From the NCBI GenBank assembly GCA_029939595.1, contig JAOZSQ010000001.1:186001-250000 (forward strand): 64,000 nucleotides of DNA. The letters run 5' to 3'. A program made the translations under genes and the position numbers. Origin of the DNA: EX4572-165 sp002254885 (lineage in GTDB: Archaea > Thermoplasmatota > E2 > DHVEG-1). The notes beneath the pieces are model-generated. The model was not told the DNA's origin. It was given only the letters and a program-made list of their open reading frames with translations, and did no database searches. Below are positions 23,088 to 32,436 of the stretch, piece after piece; position 1 is the first letter of the stretch; each line of letters begins with the position of its first letter.

Positions 23088-26000
23088 TGAAGATTTTAGA
23101 ATTCCAAAACTTTGTTAAATGTTATGAGAATAGTTTTGGGCACATTCTGAAGGTCCCAGGAAAGGATAGATGGGATGCTAGAGCAGTAGGCGTTGATATT
23201 GTAAGTAAATATATCAATGATATTGGCATTGTTATTGATAATAATTTTCTTTATGATTTTGATGGTGAGTTTGCTGTTGGATTTTCAACAAAGAGTCGGG
23301 GTCTTGTTCATTCGTGGAAAGATCTTTATTTTGGGTATTATTTTAGAAAGGATTTAAATATTATTCGCATAGTTGTGAATGGTGAATTAGTCCAGTTAGA
23401 AAAAGAGATAGTTGATGAACCGGCATTTTTAAGAATTAATATTGATCCTAGTCTTAAAGTTGTATTCCGCCAAGGGAATGATATATTATATACCTCTGAT
23501 GTTGAAATAAAATATCCTTTACTTATTTATTTTCTTAATAAAAATGCTTATATATCTTCAGTTTCCGTTTTTATTGAAAATTATATTGAAGATAAAACAA
23601 AAGTTGTAAATATAATACCCGATATTGATAAGCCAGTAGATGTTGGAGAAAAAATAACATTTACTTTTAATAGAAATCTAAAAGAAGATATTTATCTCAC
23701 ATCAAATATTCTAGCCATAACAACAGGCGATAAAGAGTCTTTTACCAAATATACTATAACACAAAAGAATAATACTTTGAGTATTGTTCCAGATTTTGAT
23801 TTTGCTACTAATACTGTTTATAATGTCCATTTAACTGATAGAATACTTGATTATTTAAATTTACCTATATTTTCTGAAGAAATTAGATTTATCACTGAAG
23901 AAGCGGAGTCACCGGAGATAAGTGTTTCGGAGTTAAATAAAAATCCAAATGGTGTATATTTTATGTTAAAGAATTTTCATAAAATATTGGATATTCATGA
24001 AGTATTGAAAGATACAACATTCAATTTTTATTATACTCCTAGTTTTTATAATGTTCAAACCAAAAACTATGAACCGGTTGAAGTATATGATGTAGATAGA
24101 AAGGAAAATAGACCTGCTAATCCGGTTATACATTATAATACCAAATTCTTTGAAGAAAAATTTAGAAATCAATTTTTATATAATTTTCATGAATATATTT
24201 CTGCTTTAGAAGGTGTTGATCTTACAAGAGAAGAATTGGTTACATTGAAACGAATCCTTTATAGGAATCCTTTGGATTTAAATTTTTATAAAGGTGTTCA
24301 AAGCCAATTACAATTTTTAATTCAAATATATGCGTTTGCGTATGGGAAGCATTTTGTTTTTGTAGAAGAAGATCCTTATGATAAGTTTGTTTATCGCATT
24401 ACAACAGATTTGGATAAAAATAAATGGTTTAGTAATATTAAAAAAACTGTCCATCCTCTAGGTTGGACAGAAAGATATTTTGAAATAACCGATTTACCTT
24501 CTAACAGACAATTCGTTCATGATCTTTCTAATAATATTAAATTCTTAGAAAGGGAATTATATAATAGTTTTTTTGCTATTAAAAGTAATATAGATTATTG
24601 TTTACATTCTACTAGTTTTTCTGGTGGTGAGTTTACAATAAAAATAGTTGATCTTAGACGCAGAATTTTAGATTTTAAAACGGCACATGAAGCTGGTCAG
24701 CTTACTAATGCCGAATATGCTGAAAATGTGGCTCCGTTACAGAACGAGTTAGACTCCATTGAAAGATTATCTACAGATATTGTCAGAACTGATGCATATT
24801 CAGAAAGAGATTTTGGTTACAGATGGAAAAGAGAACCAATTAATTTAGCCATTAAAAGACAAATAGAGGACAGACAGAATTCATTTGATAAGGGCGAGAT
24901 ATCAAAATTCATACGTGATAGAGATATTAGTATATTATTGGATACTGAATTTAGAAGAAGAGAAAATGAAAGAAACCAACGCTGGACCGAATCTTTTATA
25001 GGTGAAGATCATGATCATGTAAAATATGGTTTTCATTATTATTTAAATGCTGTTGATTATATGATACATAAAGGCAGTATTGATGAAAAAAGTTTTTATT
25101 CAAAAACTGAAGTAAACTATAATCCTTCCTCATACCAGCTTACCAGAGATTATGATTCGTTTGATTTATTGAAAGAATTATTTGATTATAATAATTATTC
25201 TCATGAAAATTATCATTTTACAAGTGGAAGAAGTGTTTATTTGTTAGAATATTTATTATCGGGAGTTGGCACTGAATTTACTTGGGAAGTTTATAGATAT
25301 GGACGATTGATTTTAAGAACTGAAAAGCAGGAAGATTTTAGTTCGGATTTATATCCAATTCCAAAATACGAACACCAAGATAGTTTTAATAGGAATTTAG
25401 ATTTTGTATTTGAGCCTCATGCGAGAAAGGCTAGAATGACAAATACCCATGATGTGCCTTATCGGGTTGTTATAACTTTATATAATAGCAATCAAAATGA
25501 TTCTTGGGTTAAGAGAGTTTTTGAATACGAATTATTTAAATTTTATGATAAAAATGTTAAGAGAACTACTAGAGAGTGGTACTCACATGCTCAGATTTAT
25601 TCTCTTTTAAAAAGTAACCAGTTAAACAATGGTTATGTTAGGAGTATCAAGCATATTGCAGATAAAGATCATGATGATAAGTTAGCTGTTAGTGAAATAT
25701 CCAGGGTTTTAATGATGCCGGTTGGATATGAAACTACTTGTTGTTATGATTCGTACAATTTATTGAGGGAATTATGTGAACATACTAATTTTTTACAAAC
25801 TGAAAATATTGAATCAGGAAAAGTTCGGTATAAGTTTAATTATTTAAAAACTGGAGTTGGTACTGAATATATTTGGTCTTTTTATAAACAAGGAAGATTT
25901 CAAAAAGTTAGAACAACTGAATATCCTGAAATTGAAGAAGTGCGAGATAATGAAGATGTACCAGAAAGGGTTTCGTTAGAGTTAAAAAGAGATAATTGGA

Positions 26001-26506
26001 AGAAAAGAATTTCTGATTATATAACAATGCCATTTATGTTCAAACATAACAACAGGCATTTATATAAAGATTACCATTATATTAATACTACTAATTGTAA
26101 TTCTAGGTATTGTTTAGATGGATTTATGTTGAATGATTTTAAAGATAACAAAGTTGCAAAAAGTGATAGAGACAGTTATTATGGGGCATCAAGAATATAT
26201 GATGATCCAAAGTTAAGTGAAGAATTAAATGAAGAAAAGAATTTTGGTATAGATGTTAGAATTGTTGAAAGTGAAGAAAGTGGTGCAATTGACAAACGGC
26301 AAGAGGTAGTTGTAAAATATAATAAAAAAGGTATCGGATTGGAGTATCTGTGGGAGGTTTTTAATGTAAATAAAAAACTAACTGATTTTACTACGCTTCA
26401 ACCTGAGTTGTCTTTATTAACAAATGTTGGAGATCATTATAGGTTTAAATTAACCTTATTAAATAATGGTTGGTCTCAGCAGATGAATCATACATATATA
26501 ATATAG
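23087..26506 (+). CDS. Large baseplate protein in gp7 position (1139 aa)
   Basis: It lies between gp6-like and gp8-like genes and has a size close to T4 gp7 (1032), so a gp7-like wedge arm is likely, though sequence similarity is not obvious. The N-terminal 160 residues look like a beta sandwich. Residues about 165-270 form a Big_5-type Ig-like domain (IIPDIDKPVDVGEKITFTFN to FSEEIRFITEEA). The rest is aromatic and charged, with repeated elements: SYQLTRDYDSFDLLKELFDYNNY and TCCYDSYNLLRELCEHTNF, each followed by GVGTEF/YxW, point to an internal duplication about 190 residues apart, with a third GIGLEYLWEVF near the end. Confidence 0.6.
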   Translation: MKILEFQNFVKCYENSFGHILKVPGKDRWDARAVGVDIVSKYINDIGIVIDNNFLYDFDGEFAVGFSTKSRGLVHSWKDLYFGYYFRKDLNIIRIVVNGELVQLEKEIVDEPAFLRINIDPSLKVVFRQGNDILYTSDVEIKYPLLIYFLNKNAYISSVSVFIENYIEDKTKVVNIIPDIDKPVDVGEKITFTFNRNLKEDIYLTSNILAITTGDKESFTKYTITQKNNTLSIVPDFDFATNTVYNVHLTDRILDYLNLPIFSEEIRFITEEAESPEISVSELNKNPNGVYFMLKNFHKILDIHEVLKDTTFNFYYTPSFYNVQTKNYEPVEVYDVDRKENRPANPVIHYNTKFFEEKFRNQFLYNFHEYISALEGVDLTREELVTLKRILYRNPLDLNFYKGVQSQLQFLIQIYAFAYGKHFVFVEEDPYDKFVYRITTDLDKNKWFSNIKKTVHPLGWTERYFEITDLPSNRQFVHDLSNNIKFLERELYNSFFAIKSNIDYCLHSTSFSGGEFTIKIVDLRRRILDFKTAHEAGQLTNAEYAENVAPLQNELDSIERLSTDIVRTDAYSERDFGYRWKREPINLAIKRQIEDRQNSFDKGEISKFIRDRDISILLDTEFRRRENERNQRWTESFIGEDHDHVKYGFHYYLNAVDYMIHKGSIDEKSFYSKTEVNYNPSSYQLTRDYDSFDLLKELFDYNNYSHENYHFTSGRSVYLLEYLLSGVGTEFTWEVYRYGRLILRTEKQEDFSSDLYPIPKYEHQDSFNRNLDFVFEPHARKARMTNTHDVPYRVVITLYNSNQNDSWVKRVFEYELFKFYDKNVKRTTREWYSHAQIYSLLKSNQLNNGYVRSIKHIADKDHDDKLAVSEISRVLMMPVGYETTCCYDSYNLLRELCEHTNFLQTENIESGKVRYKFNYLKTGVGTEYIWSFYKQGRFQKVRTTEYPEIEEVRDNEDVPERVSLELKRDNWKKRISDYITMPFMFKHNNRHLYKDYHYINTTNCNSRYCLDGFMLNDFKDNKVAKSDRDSYYGASRIYDDPKLSEELNEEKNFGIDVRIVESEESGAIDKRQEVVVKYNKKGIGLEYLWEVFNVNKKLTDFTTLQPELSLLTNVGDHYRFKLTLLNNGWSQQMNHTYII

Positions 26507-26513
26507 GAGATAA

Positions 26514-26798
26514 ATGGAAAATTCATTACGAATCTTCCTCATAAAAAATTTAGGAGAGATACAAATAGAACTCAGCGAATTGCGAAAGGATGATAAATTC
26601 AGAGCGGAATATTCGGATGGTTCTTTTGTTATCGGTCCCAAGGGTAGATACATTTTTGTGGCTACATGTAATGCTTATGTGGAAGGAAATAGATATAAAG
26701 TAGAATTTAAGCCGTATCGGGAAGAATCGGTTTTTGAGAAGTTTTGGTCGGGAAGAGAATTGAATTCAAGAGATATAGTGTTGTGTGGAGTTAATTGA
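26514..26798 (+). CDS. Small hypothetical baseplate-region protein (94 aa)
   Basis: Unrecognised, beta-rich with a basic/acidic mixture (FRAEYSDGSFVIGPKGRYIF). AGGAGA precedes the start. Located between two large baseplate genes, it may be a small structural or chaperone component; no motif supports a precise role. Confidence 0.55.
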   Translation: MENSLRIFLIKNLGEIQIELSELRKDDKFRAEYSDGSFVIGPKGRYIFVATCNAYVEGNRYKVEFKPYREESVFEKFWSGRELNSRDIVLCGVN

Positions 26799-26800
26799 AA

Positions 26801-26808
26801 TATAAATA
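26801..26808 (+). promoter_or_regulatory. Possible internal late promoter
   Basis: Exact TATAAATA. With T4 spacing, transcription would start at about 26814, inside the ATG of the next gene, so it would produce a leaderless message there or serve the gp8-like gene further on. The exact octamer in a short gap is suggestive only. Confidence 0.35.
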
Positions 26809-26812
26809 ATAA

Positions 26813-27337
26813 ATGAATGACAAGCAAACTAAAGCGAAAGAACTTTTAAGAAAAATAAAAGAATTGGCTGAAAGGGGTGAACAGGAAGAAGCTGTCTCAG
26901 CCAGAGAAAAGTTAAATGAGTTATTAACTAAATACTCTATAAAGGAGTCTGATCTTGAAAAAGAGGAATTGTTTTGGTTTGGATTTTCAGCAGATAGCCA
27001 ATATGAATTTCGTTTGATGCAGCAAATATATGGATTTTTAACGAATAAAGTAAATTTTTCTTTTAAGCAAGATGAAAACGTATATTGGCTGAATTTAACG
27101 AATGCCGAAGGTTTAGAATTTAATATATTTTATGAATACTACCGAGATTGCTGGCAAAGGGAGTTAGGCCGGTTTTGGACATCGTTTTATACAAAACATA
27201 AGTTGTTTCCAGCTACAACGGAAGGTTGTAAGAAGGTTGAGGTGGATGAAGAAGATGAACAAATGATACGAAATTTAATATCCGGTCAGGATTCAATAAC
27301 ACTACAAAAAGTAAAAGGTTACATAGAAAGGAAATAA
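26813..27337 (+). CDS. DUF2786-domain protein (174 aa)
   Basis: The first 45 residues match the DUF2786 pattern: KAKELLRKIKELAERGEQEE, then REKLNELLTKYSIKESDLE. The middle (about 55-130) is aromatic and alpha/beta, ending in an acidic helix. DUF2786 proteins occur in bacteria and phages without known biochemical activity. No clear ribosome site lies in front of the ATG. Its presence inside a baseplate operon is odd; it may be an inserted accessory gene. Confidence 0.65.
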   Translation: MNDKQTKAKELLRKIKELAERGEQEEAVSAREKLNELLTKYSIKESDLEKEELFWFGFSADSQYEFRLMQQIYGFLTNKVNFSFKQDENVYWLNLTNAEGLEFNIFYEYYRDCWQRELGRFWTSFYTKHKLFPATTEGCKKVEVDEEDEQMIRNLISGQDSITLQKVKGYIERK

Positions 27338-27346
27338 GGAGATATT

Positions 27347-28837
27347 ATGGGATTGGAAATGCACTATATGGCGGGAAGCGCAGTTGAATTTGAGAGAAGT
27401 TTATTTTTTGAATTATGCCAATCAAACAGGTTGTTTATTGGGTTCGCAAGACAAGATCCTACGTTTGGATTATGTACACTCTGCAAAATCAACCACGACA
27501 CTAATTCAGCCACATGGCCGAGGGATATTGTGGGTTTATCTGATGTATCGGATGATTCTGACAGGAATAAAAAGTATTATGATTTGGTTTCACAACAGCA
27601 TATTCCAGGAATACAAGACGATAAACGAAGAGTTTATATTGGTAAGATTGCGGAAAGCAGTCAAAATTTTCAACAAGATATGTCATTTTTGGATGATAAA
27701 GATGTTGGAGAAATTTATTTAGATTATATTAATGATGAATGGGTGAGAGTTCAGGGTATGAAACCATCATTCACTTTCAAATTACAGGATTATCTTAATG
27801 AGTCCACTCCTTCCACTAGATATAAATATTTTTTCTTTAATTATGATCATGCCTTTCTCACTTGTGCTGAGATAGAGCAAGTCAAGCCAATCAATTATCC
27901 TACCATACGTCAAGATGTCAAATTGATGTATTCTCAATCAAGCAAAACAATACCAACCACTGATGTTAGGGATATTGGCGAATTAGTAAGAACAGTCAAT
28001 ATATTAGGAGAAACAGAATTGGTAGGTTTGGAAAAGACTTTTGAGTTTGATTTAAACTTAGTAAACTACAATTTTTTTATTACTACTCCAGAGGGAATAG
28101 TTATTCAGGATTATATGAAATATGTGGAAACCATTGTAACTAATAAAGAGAAAGTTATTATAATGGCTTATCCATTACCTCATGAGATTAATAGGGAAAC
28201 AGGAGAAGTAAAGGAAGATACTGGAAGAACTGGAAGGGTCCGAATCACAACCGGCGAATCAGATCCAAAAGTCCATGTTTATAATGAATCTTTACCAATA
28301 TCTTCAATGGTTGCACCTATTTCAGACAAACATCCACCAGCATTACCATTAAATTATTTAAAATCATCCACAATTTCAAAAAGTGTTTTTGATATTGTTG
28401 GAATTAACAGGGTTGTTATTGATGAAGTATGGTTCTGTAAGAGGTTAGACAAGGAAGAAGAGGAAATCTTTTATAAGAATCTTGGTTTTGGTGTTGAAGA
28501 AATTACTTTGGATTTAGACGTTACTACAACCACAAAATATGTAAAGACTCAGGATAGGTACAAAGCTATTAAGTACCATTTTGATTTAGTTCTTATTGAT
28601 AAGAAGTTGGATAATAAAACGCCTTGCAGTAATATTTATAGGCAATGTTTTATTTGTTATAATCCTCGGAATAGGTATGGTGAATTGTGTTTGGATTACC
28701 ATTCGTATGTACATGAGGATTTATTTGATCAGAATCGGCATTCATATGACATCGGCACGTTGCTTTGGATATCAAATTCACAACCTGTTTACAGGAAATT
28801 TATAGAAGAGTTTGAAAAATTTAAAATACTTTTATAG
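27347..28837 (+). CDS. 8: Baseplate wedge protein gp8-like (496 aa)
   Basis: An N-terminal SLFFELCQSNRLFIGFARQDP element parallels T4 gp8's FYNSIG...NTIFITFGRSEPW, followed by WPRDIVGLSDVSDDSDR where gp8 has its PYPTDSVLGVTDMW. gp8 dimers bind gp7 at the wedge in T4. It is longer than T4 gp8 (334), with an added C-terminal beta domain. The gene order gp6, gp7-position, gp8-like supports the call. Similarity is distant and limited to the N-terminal third. Confidence 0.55.
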   Translation: MGLEMHYMAGSAVEFERSLFFELCQSNRLFIGFARQDPTFGLCTLCKINHDTNSATWPRDIVGLSDVSDDSDRNKKYYDLVSQQHIPGIQDDKRRVYIGKIAESSQNFQQDMSFLDDKDVGEIYLDYINDEWVRVQGMKPSFTFKLQDYLNESTPSTRYKYFFFNYDHAFLTCAEIEQVKPINYPTIRQDVKLMYSQSSKTIPTTDVRDIGELVRTVNILGETELVGLEKTFEFDLNLVNYNFFITTPEGIVIQDYMKYVETIVTNKEKVIIMAYPLPHEINRETGEVKEDTGRTGRVRITTGESDPKVHVYNESLPISSMVAPISDKHPPALPLNYLKSSTISKSVFDIVGINRVVIDEVWFCKRLDKEEEEIFYKNLGFGVEEITLDLDVTTTTKYVKTQDRYKAIKYHFDLVLIDKKLDNKTPCSNIYRQCFICYNPRNRYGELCLDYHSYVHEDLFDQNRHSYDIGTLLWISNSQPVYRKFIEEFEKFKILL

Positions 28838-28844
28838 GGAAGTT

Positions 28845-29189
28845 ATGAAGACGATTAAAGAAACATTTGAAAATTTATTAGAACAAGAAGTTTATAATAA
28901 AGGTGAAATTACTGTTTTGAAAATGGGGTCTTTTGAAGAGGCAAAGAAATTTTCAAAAAGAACTAATTGGTCATTTGGTACTGCCGATGGGAAACATATG
29001 TGGGATACGTATCAGGAAGGCGGTTATCGTTTTTATGGTATTGTGGATAAAAATGGAAACAATAAGAATAAGAAATATATGGTTCAAGTAGACAAATCAG
29101 GTATTGATAAAATTTTTGATTCTAAAGATTATGAAGTTCCTGAAAGTATGCTTAAAGAAAAGGGAATATCGGTTGATATTTTTAAATAA
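28845..29189 (+). CDS. Small hypothetical protein (114 aa)
   Basis: I start it at the ATG 7 bases after the gp8-like stop, giving MKTIKETFENLLEQEVYNKG. The central NWSFGTADGKHMWDTYQEGGYRFYGIVDKNG followed by YMVQVDKSG resembles (split here) small phage or plasmid domains with a W-x-x-x-TA...Y...G-x-x-Y-x-I pattern, whose role is unknown. No catalytic site can be named. Confidence 0.6.
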   Translation: MKTIKETFENLLEQEVYNKGEITVLKMGSFEEAKKFSKRTNWSFGTADGKHMWDTYQEGGYRFYGIVDKNGNNKNKKYMVQVDKSGIDKIFDSKDYEVPESMLKEKGISVDIFK

Positions 29190-29205
29190 TTTTTTTGGAG
29201 AATAA

Positions 29206-29487
29206 ATGCTTAATTTTAAGGATTTCTTGGCGCAGGATGATTGGCGAGAGCTTAAAACCAATGCCACTATTAATGAATTACTATCAGACGATATGAGGCG
29301 ATTTTCATATGTTTTTGAAGGTGTTGAACATAAGATAAGGTTAAAGAATCTGGTAATAAAAGGTGGTATAATCAGAGAAAAACAAGTAAGCGGTTTGGCA
29401 AAAATCCTTACAGAAGAGGGAAGTTGGCTTATTTGTTTTAAGGGATCTGATAAAATTAATGTTATTCTCAAAAAAAGAGAAAGGTAA
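29206..29487 (+). CDS. Small hypothetical protein (93 aa)
   Basis: Unrecognised alpha/beta protein: an N-terminal helix (MLNFKDFLAQDDWREL), then several strands. A TTTGGAG ribosome site is present. It is followed two bases later by a coiled-coil protein gene, so the two are probably co-translated. Position suggests a virion or assembly accessory role. Confidence 0.55.
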   Translation: MLNFKDFLAQDDWRELKTNATINELLSDDMRRFSYVFEGVEHKIRLKNLVIKGGIIREKQVSGLAKILTEEGSWLICFKGSDKINVILKKRER

Positions 29488-29489
29488 TT

Positions 29490-29702
29490 ATGAACATTGA
29501 AAGTGTACGAGAAGAGTTATTAAAAAGCACCGAAGAGTATTTTGAGGGTGTTTTGGGTGAATTTACTCAGCATGTATCAAACGAAATTGAGAATAAATTT
29601 GAACTTCTACAAAAGAAATTAAAAGAGGAACTAAAGGAGGAGTTAATGGAAGAAATTGAAAATTATATACAAGTAAATATTTTACCACTTGTTTCTCAAT
29701 AG
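29490..29702 (+). CDS. Small coiled-coil protein (70 aa)
   Basis: Nearly all of it is a charged helix with regular hydrophobic positions (FELLQKKLKEELKEELMEEIENYIQ), a probable coiled coil. Such small proteins act as trimerisation or scaffolding elements in tail assembly. No specific family is recognised. Confidence 0.6.
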   Translation: MNIESVREELLKSTEEYFEGVLGEFTQHVSNEIENKFELLQKKLKEELKEELMEEIENYIQVNILPLVSQ

Positions 29703-29709
29703 GGGAATT

Positions 29710-30072
29710 ATGGTTTTTAGAACAGCGATGATAGTATCTTTAATAATTGCTGAAATTGGTCAGAATTATGGAGAAAATAATTCTTTTGATAATGCCAAAG
29801 AATTTGTGTTAGGGAAATTAGGACCTCAATTAAAAGAAGGCAATAAACATGTTTTATATTTTCAAAGTAAAACAATTCTTAGTTCAAAGGTTGATCTCCC
29901 AACGGTTTTAGATAATTGTAAAATAGATAATTACACTATAGATATAACGGGGGATAAAGTATTGTTGGTTTTTCAAGAGGATGAAGGAAATAATCCTAGT
30001 ATATTATATGATATTCTTCATCAGATGAGTTTATCATATCAAACTTTAGAGGATAAAAGGAAGGAAAAATAA
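29710..30072 (+). CDS. Hypothetical protein (120 aa)
   Basis: I start at the ATG after AGGGGAAT rather than the upstream codon overlapping the previous gene. The first 18 residues are hydrophobic (VFRTAMIVSLIIAEIG), which could be a short membrane or signal segment or a buried helix. The rest is alpha/beta. It overlaps the following gene's ATG by one base. Function unknown. Confidence 0.55.
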   Translation: MVFRTAMIVSLIIAEIGQNYGENNSFDNAKEFVLGKLGPQLKEGNKHVLYFQSKTILSSKVDLPTVLDNCKIDNYTIDITGDKVLLVFQEDEGNNPSILYDILHQMSLSYQTLEDKRKEK

Positions 30073-30899
30073 TGGAAAACGATTCAAGATATTTGGTGCC
30101 GGATACTGTAACCATACGATTATTTAAGGATATTTATAATAAATTTGTTCGGGATTTATTAACTAAACAGGGGTTTGATAATCTTATAGTCAATCCTGAT
30201 TTTTCATATTATTTCAAGAAAGAAAAAGGTTTAGTCCGAATGTTTGGTTGGAATGTTTTAACTAATACTGGTCAAGTAGCAGAAGGTGTACCGGTATATG
30301 ATGATGAAAAACGATGTTCAAAGGTTACTTTAAAGAAAGATGAGGTTATTGAGCAAAATATTAGTAGTAGATTGTTACATGATAGTGCATATACTGTTGT
30401 TTTTTTAGTAAGTGGAGATGTTACATTAAAGGTTTCGGGTGATGATAAAGATATCTTTCAAATGGAGCATTTAGCGTTTACTGCGGCTCATACAATGATT
30501 GATAAATTGGAATCAAAAATTATAAAAGGTGAATTAGAAAAAAGTGTATTAAGATTTAAAACAAATATTGATAGTTTTAGTGAGAATATTAAAGTTCAAA
30601 TAATTAGTAATAAAGATGATAATGAGGTTGAATTATATAAAGTTATTTTATATAGGGGATTAGCTGAATTTACAGATATACCTCAAATCCATAATTTTCT
30701 CCATAGTTTAAAATATGAGAATAATTGTTGGATGATAACACAAGATTTTGACACATATGAACCGATTAATAGGACACTAAATAAGATTGATACTAAGTTT
30801 GTTTTAGATGAACATAGTTATACCACTCCAGGCAAGTTTGAGATATGCGAAGGTGGTGAACTTATTGTTGAGAAAGATGCTATTATGTGCGTTATATAA
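30072..30899 (+). CDS. Hypothetical structural protein (275 aa)
   Basis: Beta-rich protein with a helical start (IYNKFVRDLLTKQGFDNLIV), a strand-rich middle (SAYTVVFLVSGDVTLKVSGDD) and a C-terminal sandwich-like part. By position, before the fibre-type genes and after gp8, it may be a baseplate outer protein (gp9/gp10 position), but I see no recognisable motif. Confidence 0.55.
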   Translation: MENDSRYLVPDTVTIRLFKDIYNKFVRDLLTKQGFDNLIVNPDFSYYFKKEKGLVRMFGWNVLTNTGQVAEGVPVYDDEKRCSKVTLKKDEVIEQNISSRLLHDSAYTVVFLVSGDVTLKVSGDDKDIFQMEHLAFTAAHTMIDKLESKIIKGELEKSVLRFKTNIDSFSENIKVQIISNKDDNEVELYKVILYRGLAEFTDIPQIHNFLHSLKYENNCWMITQDFDTYEPINRTLNKIDTKFVLDEHSYTTPGKFEICEGGELIVEKDAIMCVI

Positions 30900-30916
30900 T
30901 TTTAAGGAGAAAAAAT

Positions 30917-31474
30917 ATGCCAGATGTTAATGAAAATAAGCCGGTAATGGAAAGGCAATTATTTAGTAACAACGCTCAAGCGACATTAAAAACGGAGTTA
31001 AAAGTAATTGGAACCAGTATTGAAGTAGATACTGGACAGGGTGCTTTATTTCCTATTCCTGGAAATTCAGAGTATTTTTTACTTACAGTAGAGAATCCGA
31101 GTACAAAAGAATTTGAGATTTTAAAATGTTTCGCAAGGGATGAAGATAGAATTTCAGTATTACGAGCACAAGAGGGTACAATCCCAAGAAAGTTTCCAGT
31201 AGGAAGTCGGGTTGAACTACGGGTAACGAAAGGAACATTGGAAAGTTTAAGAAACATAGCTACAAATGCATTACAGCATTTCAAATATGAACAAGATACT
31301 CCTTCAGATAAGTGGACCATTAATCATGGTTTATCTAAATTTCCTTCATTGAAGATATTTGAGGGTACAGGAGACAATTTGGAAGAGGTTATCGGAAAGG
31401 TGGTTTACAAGAGTGCCGATGTAGTGGAGTTGTCTTTTACATCACCGGTAAGGGGTGTATGTTACTTAAATTAA
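30917..31474 (+). CDS. Short tail-fibre/tip protein with repeat C-terminal domain
   Basis: 185 residues from an ATG after AAGGAGA. The N-terminal part (FSNNAQATLKTELKVIGTSI to RDEDRISVLRAQEGTIPR) is the phage fibre-base module with a closing V-x-R-x-x-EGT motif. The C-terminal 60 residues (KWTINHGLSKFPSLKIFEGT ... VELSFTSPVRGVCYL) are a small receptor-tip-type domain with W-x-INH-x-L-x-K-x-P. The same domain recurs in several genes up to 35.2 kb. Likely a virion surface protein attached to the baseplate. Confidence 0.7.
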   Translation: MPDVNENKPVMERQLFSNNAQATLKTELKVIGTSIEVDTGQGALFPIPGNSEYFLLTVENPSTKEFEILKCFARDEDRISVLRAQEGTIPRKFPVGSRVELRVTKGTLESLRNIATNALQHFKYEQDTPSDKWTINHGLSKFPSLKIFEGTGDNLEEVIGKVVYKSADVVELSFTSPVRGVCYLN

Positions 31475-31509
31475 TAGGAATTAATTAACGACAAAGGAAA
31501 AAGACAATT

Positions 31510-32331
31510 ATGAAAGTATTAGTACCCTTTGATTTTAGAAAATATCCAACAAAAGATCTCGTAATAGAGAACAGGGAGGAACCCCCACTTAATCCCAAAG
31601 AGGGGTTAGTTTATTTTGATTTAGGTGATTTAAATTATTATGGTTGGAATGGTGTAGAGTGGAAGTTATTAAGTAGTGATTTCCAATTTCCATTATCGGA
31701 TTCTTTATTTTCTGTGAAGAGTAAAGATGATCCGAGTAAGCAGGTGGAATTTGATTTATCAAAAGTTAAATCGGGAAGTAAGATAAAACTTAAATTTCCA
31801 AGTGCTGATGTTAATTTAAAGAAAGATGTTTTTCATGGATATTTTGATCCTCGGCCTAGTGATGATATTTCAGAAGGATATGAAGTTGGGTCAAGTTGGA
31901 TTAATGAAACGCAAAAAAGGGAATTTATAAGTGTATGTGATATAGAGGATAATGCTGAGTGGATTGAAAGAACAAAAACGAAGTTTTATCAATTAAATGA
32001 TGTACCATCCAATTATTTAGACGGTAATAATAAATTACTAACACCTAATGAAAGTGAAGATAGATTAGTATTTAAAGGGTTAGACGAAATATTAAAAGTT
32101 TCAAACTTACCCTTTGTTAATTTAAAAGGATTTTCAATAACACTAAATAATATAAGAAGTCAACAAGTCGTCCATAATCTAAATACTAAAAACTTGGTTT
32201 ATAAGTTATATGATGAAAGTGGAGACGAGTTTTTCCCAGGAAATTTTAATATACAAGATGAAAACAGTGTTGTGGTTGAAATGACTCCTCAGATAAAAGG
32301 AATTTTGACAATAATAGGCATTGGAAACTGA
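31510..32331 (+). CDS. Tail-fibre-like protein (273 aa)
   Basis: It begins MKVLVPFDFRKYPTKDL, with a paralogue in the gene at 34.8 kb. Next is the fibre module PPLNPKEGLVYFDLGDLNYYGWNGVEWK, common in phage fibres (P-x-x-G-x-x-Y-x-D ... WNG-x-W), here split into pieces of under 20. A middle linker follows, then a C-terminal domain (QVVHNLNTKNLVYKLYDE ... VVVEMTPQIKGILTIIG) like the tips of neighbouring genes. Probably a short fibre or fibre adaptor. A late promoter lies just downstream for the next gene. Confidence 0.65.
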   Translation: MKVLVPFDFRKYPTKDLVIENREEPPLNPKEGLVYFDLGDLNYYGWNGVEWKLLSSDFQFPLSDSLFSVKSKDDPSKQVEFDLSKVKSGSKIKLKFPSADVNLKKDVFHGYFDPRPSDDISEGYEVGSSWINETQKREFISVCDIEDNAEWIERTKTKFYQLNDVPSNYLDGNNKLLTPNESEDRLVFKGLDEILKVSNLPFVNLKGFSITLNNIRSQQVVHNLNTKNLVYKLYDESGDEFFPGNFNIQDENSVVVEMTPQIKGILTIIGIGN

Positions 32332-32339
32332 ACTAAAAA

Positions 32340-32347
32340 TATAAATA
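32340..32347 (+). promoter_or_regulatory. T4-type late promoter (TATAAATA)
   Basis: Exact octamer in the gap before the long fibre gene. With T4 spacing it would start transcription near 32353, leaving a leader of about 84 bases that contains a small TTTTTC/GAAAAA stem. Confidence 0.6.
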
Positions 32348-32436
32348 AGAGTAAATAATAGTAAAGGATGTTTTTCAAGGAAAAAATGTAATAAAGAAAA
32401 AAAATTTTCATTTAACCTTGATATTAGGTAAAATTT

